From NCBI RefSeq assembly GCF_042186555.1, contig NC_133333.1, forward strand, positions 217,064,022 to 217,128,021: DNA of 64,000 nt. Direction: 5' to 3'. Below the pieces are notes generated by a model. It had not been told where the DNA came from and did no database searches. It saw only the letters and a list, made by a program, of their open reading frames with translations. A program made the position numbers and the translations under genes. The stretch is from Aquarana catesbeiana. Its lineage: Eukaryota > Chordata > Amphibia > Anura > Ranidae. Within the stretch, counting starts at the first letter, position 1. Each line of letters begins with the position of its first letter. Below are positions 1-9,700 of the stretch, piece by piece.

Positions 1-185
1 TTTCCTGCTACTTCCTTGTTAAATTGTTTAATAAAGCATTGAAAACGTACTCAAGTGTTGATGCGTGTGTCGTCCAGAGGTAAACTCAACTGAACCCTAG
101 ACCCGGTGCCGGTGAAACAGAGGGAAGGAGAGTGAAGGTAACAAGCCCGCTTAAATCAGCAGCTCCACCGAGAGTTATTGCTACA
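1..185 (+). repeat. 5' LTR of endogenous retrovirus (3' portion only)
   Basis: The first 185 bases are repeated at 3278-3462 with about five substitutions, so the window opens inside the R/U5 part of a 5' LTR whose start lies outside. An AATAAA signal is at 30-35. The LTR ends in CA at 185, just before the primer binding site. About 97% identity between the two LTR ends suggests a moderately young insertion. Confidence 0.88.
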
Positions 186-187
186 TG

Positions 188-206
188 TGGGGGCGTCGTC
201 CGGGAT
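188..206 (+). promoter_or_regulatory. Primer binding site, tRNA-Pro-like
   Basis: TGGGGGCGTCGTCCGGGAT lies 2 nt after the LTR. It equals the complement of the tRNA-Pro 3' end used by gammaretroviruses, except for one extra G in the middle. This gives the orientation and marks the element as a vertebrate retrovirus rather than a Ty3 or Ty1 element. Confidence 0.8.
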
Positions 207-490
207 TTGTTGACCGTCAATTCTCGCAACCCAGAGAAGTGTTTTACCGGGAGTTTATGGAAAGAGCTGGACTTTGTAAAAATCTTTCAGGAAGAGAAAA
301 GGTTAAACTGCAGGACTTTGTTATTAAATGCGTAGACAGTGGGCGCCAGTAAAAGCCTGGGAGCTACGTGACCAGAAGAACAAGTGGGAGGAGTCTACCC
401 TACTTGCTACCGCGTGGGACGCGTGTAAGTGTTTGGCGCCAGAGGAAAAGAGAAGCCTCGTGATCGCGCTGAGAAGATCAGAGTGTGGCC

Positions 491-1492
491 ATGTCTCTTC
501 CGGTGATGCAGCCAATTATGGGACCGAGAATGTTCCCTGCAAGCACCGTGATGAATACCGTGCTATCTGGAACTTTGCTTACAGATACTGGAGTTCGTTT
601 GAAGCCGCAGGGGAGGTTTGTCCTGTATACCTCAGGAGATATTACTTTGATTTCTGCGTCCACTACACCTACTCCTGTTGTACCTGCTCAAAGGAAGGTG
701 GGATATGTGAAGGCTTTCCGCGGCCGTGGTCGAGGCCTACCTCAGAGGTTACTTGAACTGGAGCCCACGTCAGGAACGGGTAAGCCATTGATGGGGAATG
801 TATTCGGGACTGTAAATAAATATCTACCAGCAGAAGAGTTGGGAGATTCAGAAATAGAATCCATGCCGGATCTTTCCGGTGATGATGACCTATTTGAGAC
901 TATGTCACAAGAGCTGTTTTGGTCACAAGGTGAAGATATTGCCTCTGCTATGACATTCCCTGAATGGACAGCCCTGAGTTCTGGGAAGACGTCACCCTGT
1001 GTGGAGCCACACAGTACTGTTACTGGGACTTTGCCAAAAGTTGCTAGTTCACTACAGATACCAGCTGGGTCTATGGTGAGCAAATCATTGGATTCCTGTG
1101 TACCGCCTGGTATGGGGAAGGACAGATCTTTGCCCAAACTTGCACGCTTACAGAGGATGTTGAACAAGCGTGTAGCTGCCGAGTATGGTTTGGAGTTCCC
1201 CTATGTGACCCAGGATATCATGCAGGTGATTGAAACTAATCGGGAACTTTGGTACAGTGAAGCTGTTTGGGACTACTTGTCTGTGCCTAAGCCTTTCCGA
1301 AAGACTGGGTGTTCTGTTAAGATGGATGAACGTTTTAACGGATGTTTCATGCACTGGAATTTCGGTCGGCACATCTATGCTGACAAAGTGGTCATTTGCA
1401 GGCCCGGAAAGGACAATGTTGTCTATTTCATCACCACAGTGGATAAAACGGGAAAACCCTTGACTTTGCCAGATCCCCGGTTTTATTGGTGA
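491..1492 (+). CDS. Orphan ORF inside endogenous retrovirus, unknown function
   Basis: An open frame of 333 codons runs from the ATG at 491 to the TGA at 1490-1492; the frame is open from a GTG six bases earlier. It is the only long frame between the LTRs. I do not recognise the protein. It has no zinc knuckle, protease, reverse transcriptase, integrase or transmembrane segment, so it is not a plain gag, pol or env. Visible features are a short Arg-Gly stretch near residue 78, an acidic patch around residues 120-150 (several D and E with F, L and W, as in activation domains), a Ser/Thr/Pro-rich middle, and a C-terminal 110 residues rich in aromatics and a few Cys that looks folded. An accessory regulator in the style of complex retroviruses is possible but unproven. 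A shorter overlapping frame (328-756) could be a leftover gag start. Confidence 0.55.
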   Translation: MSLPVMQPIMGPRMFPASTVMNTVLSGTLLTDTGVRLKPQGRFVLYTSGDITLISASTTPTPVVPAQRKVGYVKAFRGRGRGLPQRLLELEPTSGTGKPLMGNVFGTVNKYLPAEELGDSEIESMPDLSGDDDLFETMSQELFWSQGEDIASAMTFPEWTALSSGKTSPCVEPHSTVTGTLPKVASSLQIPAGSMVSKSLDSCVPPGMGKDRSLPKLARLQRMLNKRVAAEYGLEFPYVTQDIMQVIETNRELWYSEAVWDYLSVPKPFRKTGCSVKMDERFNGCFMHWNFGRHIYADKVVICRPGKDNVVYFITTVDKTGKPLTLPDPRFYW

Positions 1493-1891
1493 CTTTGGAT
1501 AAAAGAACTTTGTGTTAGCTAGTTAGTGTCAGTGTAAAGAGATCTGCGTGGTCAAGATCTACATATCCTGTTCAGTGTTTTAAATCCAAGGACTTCTTTT
1601 TTGCTAGCCGGATTTTTCTCCATTTAAAGAGATTATTACCCATGGATGGACTCCTTAAGATTTTGTTTTTGATTCTAGATGATGGGAAGAGAGGCTCATT
1701 TTCTTTAAAAATGAGGCTTTGCTCCTGATATTGTACAGTATATATGTGTGTGTTTAATAAGTTTTCCTTTCCAGGAATTATTGGATCTCCGATTAAGCTG
1801 GGAGGCTTTTCAGCTAGATAGATAGTGAGGTTATGTACAGTCAAAGGATGGTTTTGTTTGCTGATTTGAACATAATGTTTTATAGATGTAA

Positions 1892-2279
1892 GGGCTCTTT
1901 CTCACGGGGCGGATCAGTGATGATCCGCCCCGTGAATATCCGCTTGCTCAGCGGGGATCACTCCGCCGATCCCCGCTGAGCAGGAAGATGACAGGTGCAT
2001 CGCTGCACACTGTGCAGCGACGGACCTGTCAGAGCGCCGCTCTCCCCTATGGGGGGATCGGATAATGACGGACCGTAGTGTCCGTCGTCACCCGATCCGA
2101 TAACGGATGGAAAAGTAGGTTTTTCCTCCGTTACACTTTTCGGATCGGAGCGGGTCGGATGTCAGCGGACATGTCATCGCTGACATCCGACGCTCCATAG
2201 AGATTCATGTATGTCCGTTTTTCATCCGAAAACGGAAGGATGAAAAACGGACAAAGGGATCGTTAGTGTGAAAGAGGCC
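1892..2279. mobile_element. Harbinger-like MITE inserted in the provirus
   Basis: A 388-bp element with inverted ends (GGGCTCTTTCTCAC at left; complement of the right end GGCCTCTTTCACAC) is flanked by TAA on both sides. It is full of internal inverted repeats and has no coding capacity. A 373-bp relative lies at 14192-14564. The TAA duplication fits PIF/Harbinger (TWA target). It lies inside the retrovirus, so it arrived later. Confidence 0.8.
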
Positions 2280-2416
2280 TAAGTCTTGTAATATTTTTTT
2301 ACTGTCTTTTCCTCTCTCTTTGTCTATCCAAGTTATGAGAAACTCAAATACCTACTCCCAGGCTTGGGAGTTATTGTCACTGTTTTTGGACAGACGTTGG
2401 GGACAACGTCTCCTGT

Positions 2417-2429
2417 AGTGGGGGGAGTA
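2417..2429 (+). other. Polypurine tract of endogenous retrovirus
   Basis: AGTGGGGGGAGTA directly precedes the TG that opens the 3' LTR. This is the expected place for the plus-strand primer of reverse transcription. Confidence 0.75.
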
Positions 2430-3462
2430 TGTAGCGCTGGTAGATTTTGCAATCTACCATATGTTAGGTAAATTTAGTAATTTGTTCGTTAAGAAGGTTA
2501 GGTTTGCCTCTGTTCCAGCTTGGCTGATGTTGCGTGTGTTTCCATACTGACCGGTGGGTGTCGCTGTTATCACTGGTTAGTGTTAGAAAGGCAGCGGGTC
2601 GAAGTGTATGGATGCTCTTCTGTCCCGGAGACAACTCCGTGGATGTGGTCCTCCGAGTTGCATTCTGGGCGAGGGTATATATGGGACAGACGCCATATTT
2701 TGGGGTTCGTTTTACAGCCACCTGCTGGCCCTCCTGGCCGACAGGTATGCGTTCCGGAGGCCCACATCGCTGCGGCGCAGGGGTGGACCCAGAAGCTTGT
2801 CTGGGGCCTACCACAGCAGCCGAGGAATGGTCCTGAGCTGTCTATCCTGTGTGAAGAAGCTGGACAACCGAGGAGATCCCAGGGGAGGACCCATCATGAA
2901 AGGATCACGCAGCGTGCTGGTCTGGAGAGGGGCCTGGTGACTCGGTCGGAGGACGTATCCTAAAGTAACTATACAGTATAGTGTTGCAGGGTTGGCTTAA
3001 AGGTTCAGGCACTGTGACTGACGTTCATTGCAGAAAAAAACAATGCATCCTGTGGCAGAGGATCGTACGGGTTTATCCCAAACAAGTCTGTGGCAGAGAC
3101 TTTTGTTTGTGCTATGTACTGGCTGCTAGGCAAGTGAGAGAGGCCTATCCAGGCGAGCAAGGAGTGTGTCCCACGAGGGGAGCGCATTCCATTATAATAT
3201 CCAAATTCTACCAGGACATTTGTCAAGAATCCTACAAGTAGATATTTGAGTTTCTTCTGCAATTTCCTTTCTGCCTCTTTCCTGCTACTTCCTTGTTAAA
3301 TTGTTTAATAAAGCATTGAAAATGTACTCAAGTGTTGAGGCGTGTGTCGTCCAGAGGTAAACTCAACGGAACCCTAGACCCGATGCCGGTGAAACAGAGG
3401 GAATGAGAGTGAAGGTAACAAGCCCGCTTAAATCAGCAGCTCCACCGAGAGTTATTGCTACA
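2430..3462 (+). repeat. 3' LTR of endogenous retrovirus (1033 bp)
   Basis: The LTR starts TGTAGCGCTGG right after the polypurine tract and ends GTTATTGCTACA. A TATA box is at 2676-2682 and AATAAA at 3307-3312. Its last 185 bp match the opening of the window. A related solo copy lies at 21114-22158 on the other strand. The expected 4-bp target duplication on this side would be TAAT (3463-3466); the 5' flank is not in the window. Confidence 0.9.
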
Positions 3463-3490
3463 TAATACATGGTGTGTATTTTTATTTTAG

Positions 3491-3654
3491 GTGATGTTCA
3501 GGTTGTGGTACCAAAATCCAGCGATTTCACCAGTGACGGTGCACAACGGATGATCCAAGAAATCATGTTTTGTAGTCGTGATTTGGACATTATCAAAGAA
3601 AAAGCCAAGGAGATTGAACAAAGACTGAAGAACATGATTGATGTACTATCCTAA
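3491..3654 (+). CDS. Candidate terminal coding exon of a host gene
   Basis: A good 3' splice site (T-rich tract, AG at 3489-3490) is followed by an open frame of about 54 codons ending in TAA at 3652-3654. The peptide is hydrophilic. Its last ~30 residues are a charged heptad-like helix ending MIDVLS, which looks like a real protein C-terminus and not repeat translation. Codon use and complexity differ from the surrounding repeats. The exon would begin in phase 1. I do not recognise the gene, and the other exons must lie left of the window. A processed or chance frame is possible, hence moderate confidence. A polyadenylation signal follows at 4160. Confidence 0.45.
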
Positions 3655-3721
3655 AAAGATTCCTGGATTTTTTTTTTTTTTTTTTTTTTACAATAATTTT
3701 ATCTAAAGTTTTAATACAGTT

Positions 3722-3975
3722 TAAAAGCCAAATTTGGAAGATGCACACAGAGTGTCAACATGTGCTATCTGCCATCAGGGGATTTCAATGTACGCGTGTT
3801 GTGGGTGCAACCCCTTCCTCCCAACTCTAGTAGGTGAGAGAAAGTGGTTGCACCACCAAAACACGCCCATTGATCCCCCATGATGGGAGATAGCACATGC
3901 TGACATTAGGAATGGGATCAGAAAGGAAATCCCCATTTTGACTCACAACTTGTGTGCATCTAAATTTGGCTTTTA
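3722..3975. mobile_element. Palindromic MITE in the candidate 3'UTR
   Basis: The left end TAAAAGCCAAATTTGG is answered by the complement of the right end TAAAAGCCAAATTTAG. Both ends continue into GATGCACAC. An inner inverted pair (gtgctatct / agatagcac) sits near the centre. There is no coding capacity and the superfamily is uncertain. Confidence 0.7.
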
Positions 3976-4159
3976 CAGGGGTGACTTCACCCCATCTGAT
4001 GAAGGCAAGATCAAGACCTTTTTCACACCATAAAATGTCTGATATTGCCTTCTTTTTTGCAATGTTGAACTTTGTAAGTTCCAGAGTTGTGTATGTTATG
4101 TTTGTAAACATGCCTGTTTCTATATTTTTTCAGAAATTTCAAGGTAATACTGTGAAAAA

Positions 4160-4165
4160 AATAAA
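4160..4165 (+). promoter_or_regulatory. Polyadenylation signal AATAAA
   Basis: A canonical hexamer lies 505 bases after the stop codon of the candidate terminal exon, with a T-rich stretch immediately downstream. Confidence 0.45.
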
Positions 4166-4487
4166 GTGTTTTTTTTATGTTATCAAATGTTTTACAAAAC
4201 GCACACGTGAATATGAATATGCACGGAGTAAAAGGTTTTATACTCAACAATGTGTGCCTTCTTCTTTCAATGATCAATACCATTTTTTGTGTTAAGTTGG
4301 TGTTCACAGTGACAATGGGTGTTATTTAATAATGGAAAAACCACTTGGCACTACAAGTGCACTAGGAGAAAGCAAAAATAAACCCAAGCAGTAAATGAAA
4401 ATCAAGATTTGATCTGATAAAAGAGAAAATTTATTCAAAATGTGCTGGCATAGCAATGGCCCCCCTACCCGTAAAATATTTTACATA

Positions 4488-5091
4488 CTGTATTTATTGG
4501 CGTATAACACTCACTTTTTCACCCTAAAAATTGGGTGCAAATAGCACATGCGTGTTATACGCCAATACTTCAATTTTAGATGCCTCGGAGGGGACAGGGA
4601 GGGGGGCGGGATGAGCGCTGTCAGATTACATACAGTGAGAATCTTCTGTTTACTTGGCGGCCTCTGTAATAGGAAGTCCCGTCTCCTGGGCCGCCATTGG
4701 ACCACTGTTCTGTCTATCATGGAGATCAGGAGATTCTCACTGTATATAATCTTTCGGCGTTCGTCCGCCCCCCTCCCTGTCCCCTCTAGGCTGCAAATGG
4801 GCATTGATCAGGCTGCATTGATGGCAATGGTGAGGCTGCTGCATTGATGGCAATGGTGAGGCTGCTGCATTGATGTGGACTGATGAGGTCGCATTGATGG
4901 CACTTGTGAGACTTCAGATGGGCATTGATGGGGCTGCACTGGTGGCAATGGTAAGACTGCAGATGGGCACTGACCCTTATTTTGCTTCAAAGTTCCCTAT
5001 TTAAATTTTTTTTTTTTTTTCCCTGAAACTTCCCTCTTAAAATTAATGTGCGTGTTATACACCTGTGCGTGTTATACGCTGATAAATACGG
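4488..5091. mobile_element. Mariner-type MITE
   Basis: The left end CTGTATTTATTGGCGTATAA and the complement of the right end CCGTATTTATCAGCGTATAA form inverted repeats flanked by TA on both sides (4486-4487, 5092-5093), the Tc1/mariner target. The interior has a GC-rich hairpin and a short tandem repeat (about 4800-4975, unit like GCATTGATGGCAATGGTGAG). There is no transposase. Confidence 0.75.
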
Positions 5092-5229
5092 TATTTTTCT
5101 CACCCTTCACGTGCGCTTTGAGGGGGCAAGCCAGGACGGCCAGCTTCCAGGGCCGTCATTGGAGTTTCTGAAAGTCCGGCCTCAGGCCCAACTGAGGCAA
5201 CATATTTAGGATTATCACACCAAGCCCCC

Positions 5230-5724
5230 ACACAGCACGAACTCTACGACAAGCGTGTACCTGCAACATAGCTTCAAAACGGTCGGCTCGTCAGAACGAA
5301 CTAAACAGAACGCACTGAAGAACAGCAAGGCCTGTGAAGAGCGAGCTGAAAATCAGTAACGAGCGGACAAGAACGCACTAAAAAACAGATACGAACTGAC
5401 TTCACGCACTGAAAACCAGATACAAACCCACAAGCACAAACTGAACAGCAGTAAAATGATCTGGAAAAGCAGGAGTCTGAAAAGTGCGAATCGTCTCTCA
5501 CCAAACTTCTACTAACACGAGATTAGCAGAAGGAGCCCAAAGGGTGGCGCGCTGGCTATTGAACTTCCCTTTTCTAGCCCCGTCGTACGTGTTGTACGTC
5601 ACCACGTTCTGGACGGTCGCACTTTGTTGTGACCGTGTATATGCAAGACAAGCTTGAGCGTAATTCCGTCGGAAAAACCATCATAGCTTTTTCCGATGAG
5701 AATTCCGATCGTGTGTACACGGCA
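5230..5724. mobile_element. Partial Harbinger-like element (right end)
   Basis: The right end GATCGTGTGTACACGGCA and adjoining TTCCGTCGGAAAAACCATC match the elements at 16673-17106 and 46949-47368. The left terminus is missing. The interior holds degenerate repeats of a motif like GAACGCACTGAAAA. Confidence 0.6.
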
Positions 5725-6730
5725 TACGAAGTACTTTGCAAATAAATCCTATATTCTGTAAGTTCTGATGGTAGCACTTCTAAAAACTGAGTTCATTACA
5801 CACTCATGAGAAACTGAATCCTTCATGTTGAAAACATCCATGATAAATCTAGAATTTATACACATCAGACTGCAACTATTAAGCTTCTCTCTGTGGGATT
5901 CGAATGAGGAATTTGACGTGCTATTTTAAAGCGAAAACTGTAAAACTTGACAAAAGAACAGCAGAAAAAAATCCTTTATGTTATTGGGTCATGTTTGCTT
6001 TTTCGGCACAAGTGCAAGGCATGGAAACAAATGTCAGGGCCAGGAAATGGAGAGCTTTTAAATCTGTGTCACAGCAAAAGAATTTTTACTTGTGAGTGAA
6101 AGCTGAATACAGAAACTGGCTACTGACACCTTAAATAAACCAGCAAGACAAGCTAAAGAAATCTTTTCAGCAGCAGCGGCTTAGAAAAAAAAAACACAAA
6201 CATGATAGGTACATCAATCAAGATTATTTTTATTTCCACATAAACCATATATTTAATTGTATTTATTATCACAGCAATTCAAGGAGGACTGAAAAAATGG
6301 AACGTGTAGTAACCTATAACTACCAGTAGGGCCAGGGCAAGGGGCGAGATGGCTCTATGTCCGGGGGGGTTGGGGTTTGGGTTGGGGTGCTGTGAGCTGC
6401 AGCAGATCCCTGCTTCTCACTGACAGGAGTGACTGTGGTGTCATTTCAGTCAGCAAGGGTTTTTTTTTTTGGCTCAGAGAGCAGTGGCACTCCGTACCAC
6501 CACCTCTGGTGCTAGCCCCACTGGCCGCTGTTACTGGTAAACACAAAAGTGGCTTCCTGTTCTGGATTCATTGTTTACAAATGACAGTGCGCCTCAAGTG
6601 ACAGTGCCCCCACAGTGCAGGAGGAGCAGGGAGCACTCTACAGCACTGGGTAAATAGCTGGGGGTGGGTCTAGGGGAAAAGAAAGCTCTGTGAACTGGGG
6701 GGTCGGGAGGTCTGAATACTTGGAAGGGAG
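5725..6730. other. Noncoding interval, nothing recognised
   Basis: There is no credible exon, RNA gene or element end. The last 400 bp grade into GA-rich sequence that leads into the minisatellite. Confidence 0.5.
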
Positions 6731-6739
6731 CACTATGTA

Positions 6740-9700
6740 ATAGGGAGGGGGAGCTCTGTCTACTAGGTAGAGGGAGGAGGAGGAGCTATGTGTACTGAGA
6801 GGAGAGAGAGGAAGGGGAGCTATGTGTACTGAGAGGAGAGAGAGGAAGGGGAGCTATGTGTACTGAGAGGAGAGGGAGGAGGAGGGGGAGCTATGTGTAC
6901 TGAGAGGAGAGGGAGGAAGGAGAGCTATGTGTACTGAGAGGAGAGGGGGAGGGGGAGCTATGTGTACTGAGAGGAGAGGGAGGAGGAGGAGCTATGTGTA
7001 CTGAGAGGAGAGGGAGGAAGGGGAGCTATGTGTACTGAGAGGAGAGGGGGAGGGGGAGCTATGTGTACTGAGAGGAGAGGGAGGAGGAGGAGCTATGTGT
7101 ACTGAGAGGAGAGAGAGGAGGGGGAGCTATGTGTACTGAGAGGAGAGGGAGGAGGAGGAGCTATGTGTACTGAGAGGAGAGGGAGGAGGAGGAGTTATGT
7201 GTACTGAGAGGAGAGGGAGGAGGAGGAGGAGCTATGAGTACTGAGAGGAGAGGGAGGAAGGGGAGATCTGTGTACTGGGGGAGAGAGAGCAGGGGGAGCT
7301 ATGTGTACTGAGAGGAGAGGGGGGAGGGGGAGCTATGTGTACTGAGAGGAGAGGGAGGAAGGGGAGCTATGTGTACTGAGAGGAGAGGGAGGAAGGAGAG
7401 CTATGTGTACTGAGAGGAGAGGGAGGAAGGGGAGCTATTTGTACTGAGAGGAAGGGGAGCTATGTGTACTGAGAGGAGAGGGGGAGGGGGAGCTATGTGT
7501 ACTGAGAGGAGAGGGAGGAGGGGGAGCTATGTGTACTGAGAGGAGAGGGAGGAAGGGGAGCTATGTGTACTGAGAGGAGAGGGAGGAAGGAGAGCTATGT
7601 GTACTGAGAGGAGAGGGAGGAAGGGGAGCTATGTGTACTGAGAGGAAGGGGAGCTATGTGTACTGAGAGGAGAGGGGGAGGGGGAGCTATGTGTACTGAG
7701 AGGAGAGGGAGGAGGGGGAGCTATGTGTACTGAGAGGAGAGGGAGGAAGGAGAGCTATGTGTACTGAGAGGAGGGGGAGGAAGGAGAGCTATGTGTACTG
7801 AGAGGAGAGGGAGGAAGGAGAGCTATGTGTACTGAGAGGAGAGGAGAGGGGGGAGGGGGAGCTATGTGTACTGAGAGGAGAGGGAGGAAGGGGAGCTATG
7901 TGTACTGAGAGGAGAGGGAGGAAGGAGAGCTATGTGTACTGAGAGGAGAGGGAGGAAGGGGAGCTATGTGTACTGAGAGGAAGGGGAGCTATGTGTACTG
8001 AGAGGAGAGGGGGAGGGGGAGCTATGTGTACTGAGAGGAGAGGGAGGAGGGGGAGCTATGTGTACTGAGAGGAGAGGGAGGAAGGAGAGCTATGTGTACT
8101 GAGAGGAGAGAGAGGAGGGGAAGCTATGTGTACTGAGAGGAGAGGGAGGAAGGGGAGCTATGTGTACTGAGAGGAGGGGGAGGAAGGAGAGCTATGTGTA
8201 CTGAGAGGAGAGGGAGGAAGGAGAGCTATGTGTACTGAGAGGAGAGGGGGGAGGGGGAGCTATGTGTACTGAGAGGAGAGGGAGGAAGGGGAGCTATGTG
8301 TACTGAGAGAAGAGGGAGGAAGGAGAGCTATGTGTACTGAGAGGAGGGGGAGGAAGGAGAGCTATGTGTACTGAGAGGAGAGGGAGGAAGGGGAGCTATG
8401 TGTACTGAGAGGAGAGGGAGGAAGGAGAGCTATGTGTACTGAGAGGAGAGGGAGGAAGGGAAGCTATTTGTACTGAGAGGAAGGGGAGCTATGTGTACTG
8501 AGAGGAGAGGGGGAGGGGGAGCTATGTGTACTGAGAGGAGAGGGAGGAGGGGGAGCTATGTGTACTGAGAGGAGAGGGAGGAAGGGGAGCTATGTGTACT
8601 GAGAGGAGAGGGAGGAAGGAGAGCTATGTGTACTGAGAGGAGAGGGAGGAAGGGGAGCTATTTGTACTGAGAGGAAGGGGAGCTATGTGTACTGAGAGGA
8701 GAGGGAGGAGGGGGAGCTATGTGTACTGAGAGGAGAGGGAGGAAGGAGAGCTATGTGTACTGAGAGGAGAGGGAGGAAGGAGAGCTATGTGTACTGAGAG
8801 GAGGGGGAGGAAGGGGAGCTATGTGTACTGAGAGGAGAGGGAGGAAGGAGAGCTATGTGTACTGAGAGGAGGGGGAGGAAGGAGAGCTATGTGTACTGAG
8901 AGGAGAGGGAGGAAGGGGAGCTATGTGTACTGAGAGGAGAGGGAGGAAGGAGAGCTATGTGTACTGAGAGGAGAGGGAGGAAGGGGAGCTATGTGTACTG
9001 AGAGGAAGGGGAGCTATGTGTACTGAGAGGAGAGGGGGAGCTATGTGTACTGAGAGGAGAGGGAGGAGGGGGAGCTATGTGTACTGAGAGGAGAGGGAGG
9101 AAGGAGAGCTATGTGTACTGAGAGGAGGGGGAGGAAGGAGAGCTATGTGTACTGAGAGGAGAGGGAGGAAGGAGAGCTATGTGTACTGAGAGGAGAGGAG
9201 AGGGGGGAGGGGGAGCTATGTGTACTGAGAGGAGAGGGAGGAAGGGGAGCTATGTGTACTGAGAGGAGAGGGAGGAAGGGGAGCTATGTGTACTGAGAGG
9301 AGAGGGAGGAAGGAGAGCTATGTGTACTGAGAGGAGAGGGAGGAAGGGGAGCTATGTGTACTGAGAGGAAGGGGAGCTATGTGTACTGAGAGGAGAGGGG
9401 GAGGGGGAGCTATGTGTACTGAGAGGAGAGGGAGGAGGGGGAGCTATGTGTACTGAGAGGAGAGGGAGGAAGGAGAGCTATGTGTACTGAGAGGAGAGAG
9501 AGGAGGGGGAGCTATGTGTACTGAGAGGAGAGGGAGGAAGGGGAGCTATGTGTACTGAGAGGAGGGGGAGGAAGGAGAGCTATGTGTACTGAGAGGAGAG
9601 GGAGGAAGGAGAGCTATGTGTACTGAGAGGAGAGGGGGGAGGGGGAGCTATGTGTACTGAGAGGAGAGGGAGGAAGGGGAGCTATGTGTACTGAGAGAAG

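Larger units (their letters stand above)
3655..4185 (+). other. Candidate 3'UTR of the terminal exon
   Basis: After the stop comes a T run (3669-3689), a palindromic MITE (3722-3975) and then AATAAA at 4160-4165. The transcript would end about 20 nt later. This depends on the exon at 3491-3654 being real. Confidence 0.35.

Noticed and set aside
328..756. 142-codon frame overlapping the retroviral ORF
   Set aside because: Overlaps the longer frame from 491. The first ~50 codons might be a gag remnant, but I see no motif to support it.
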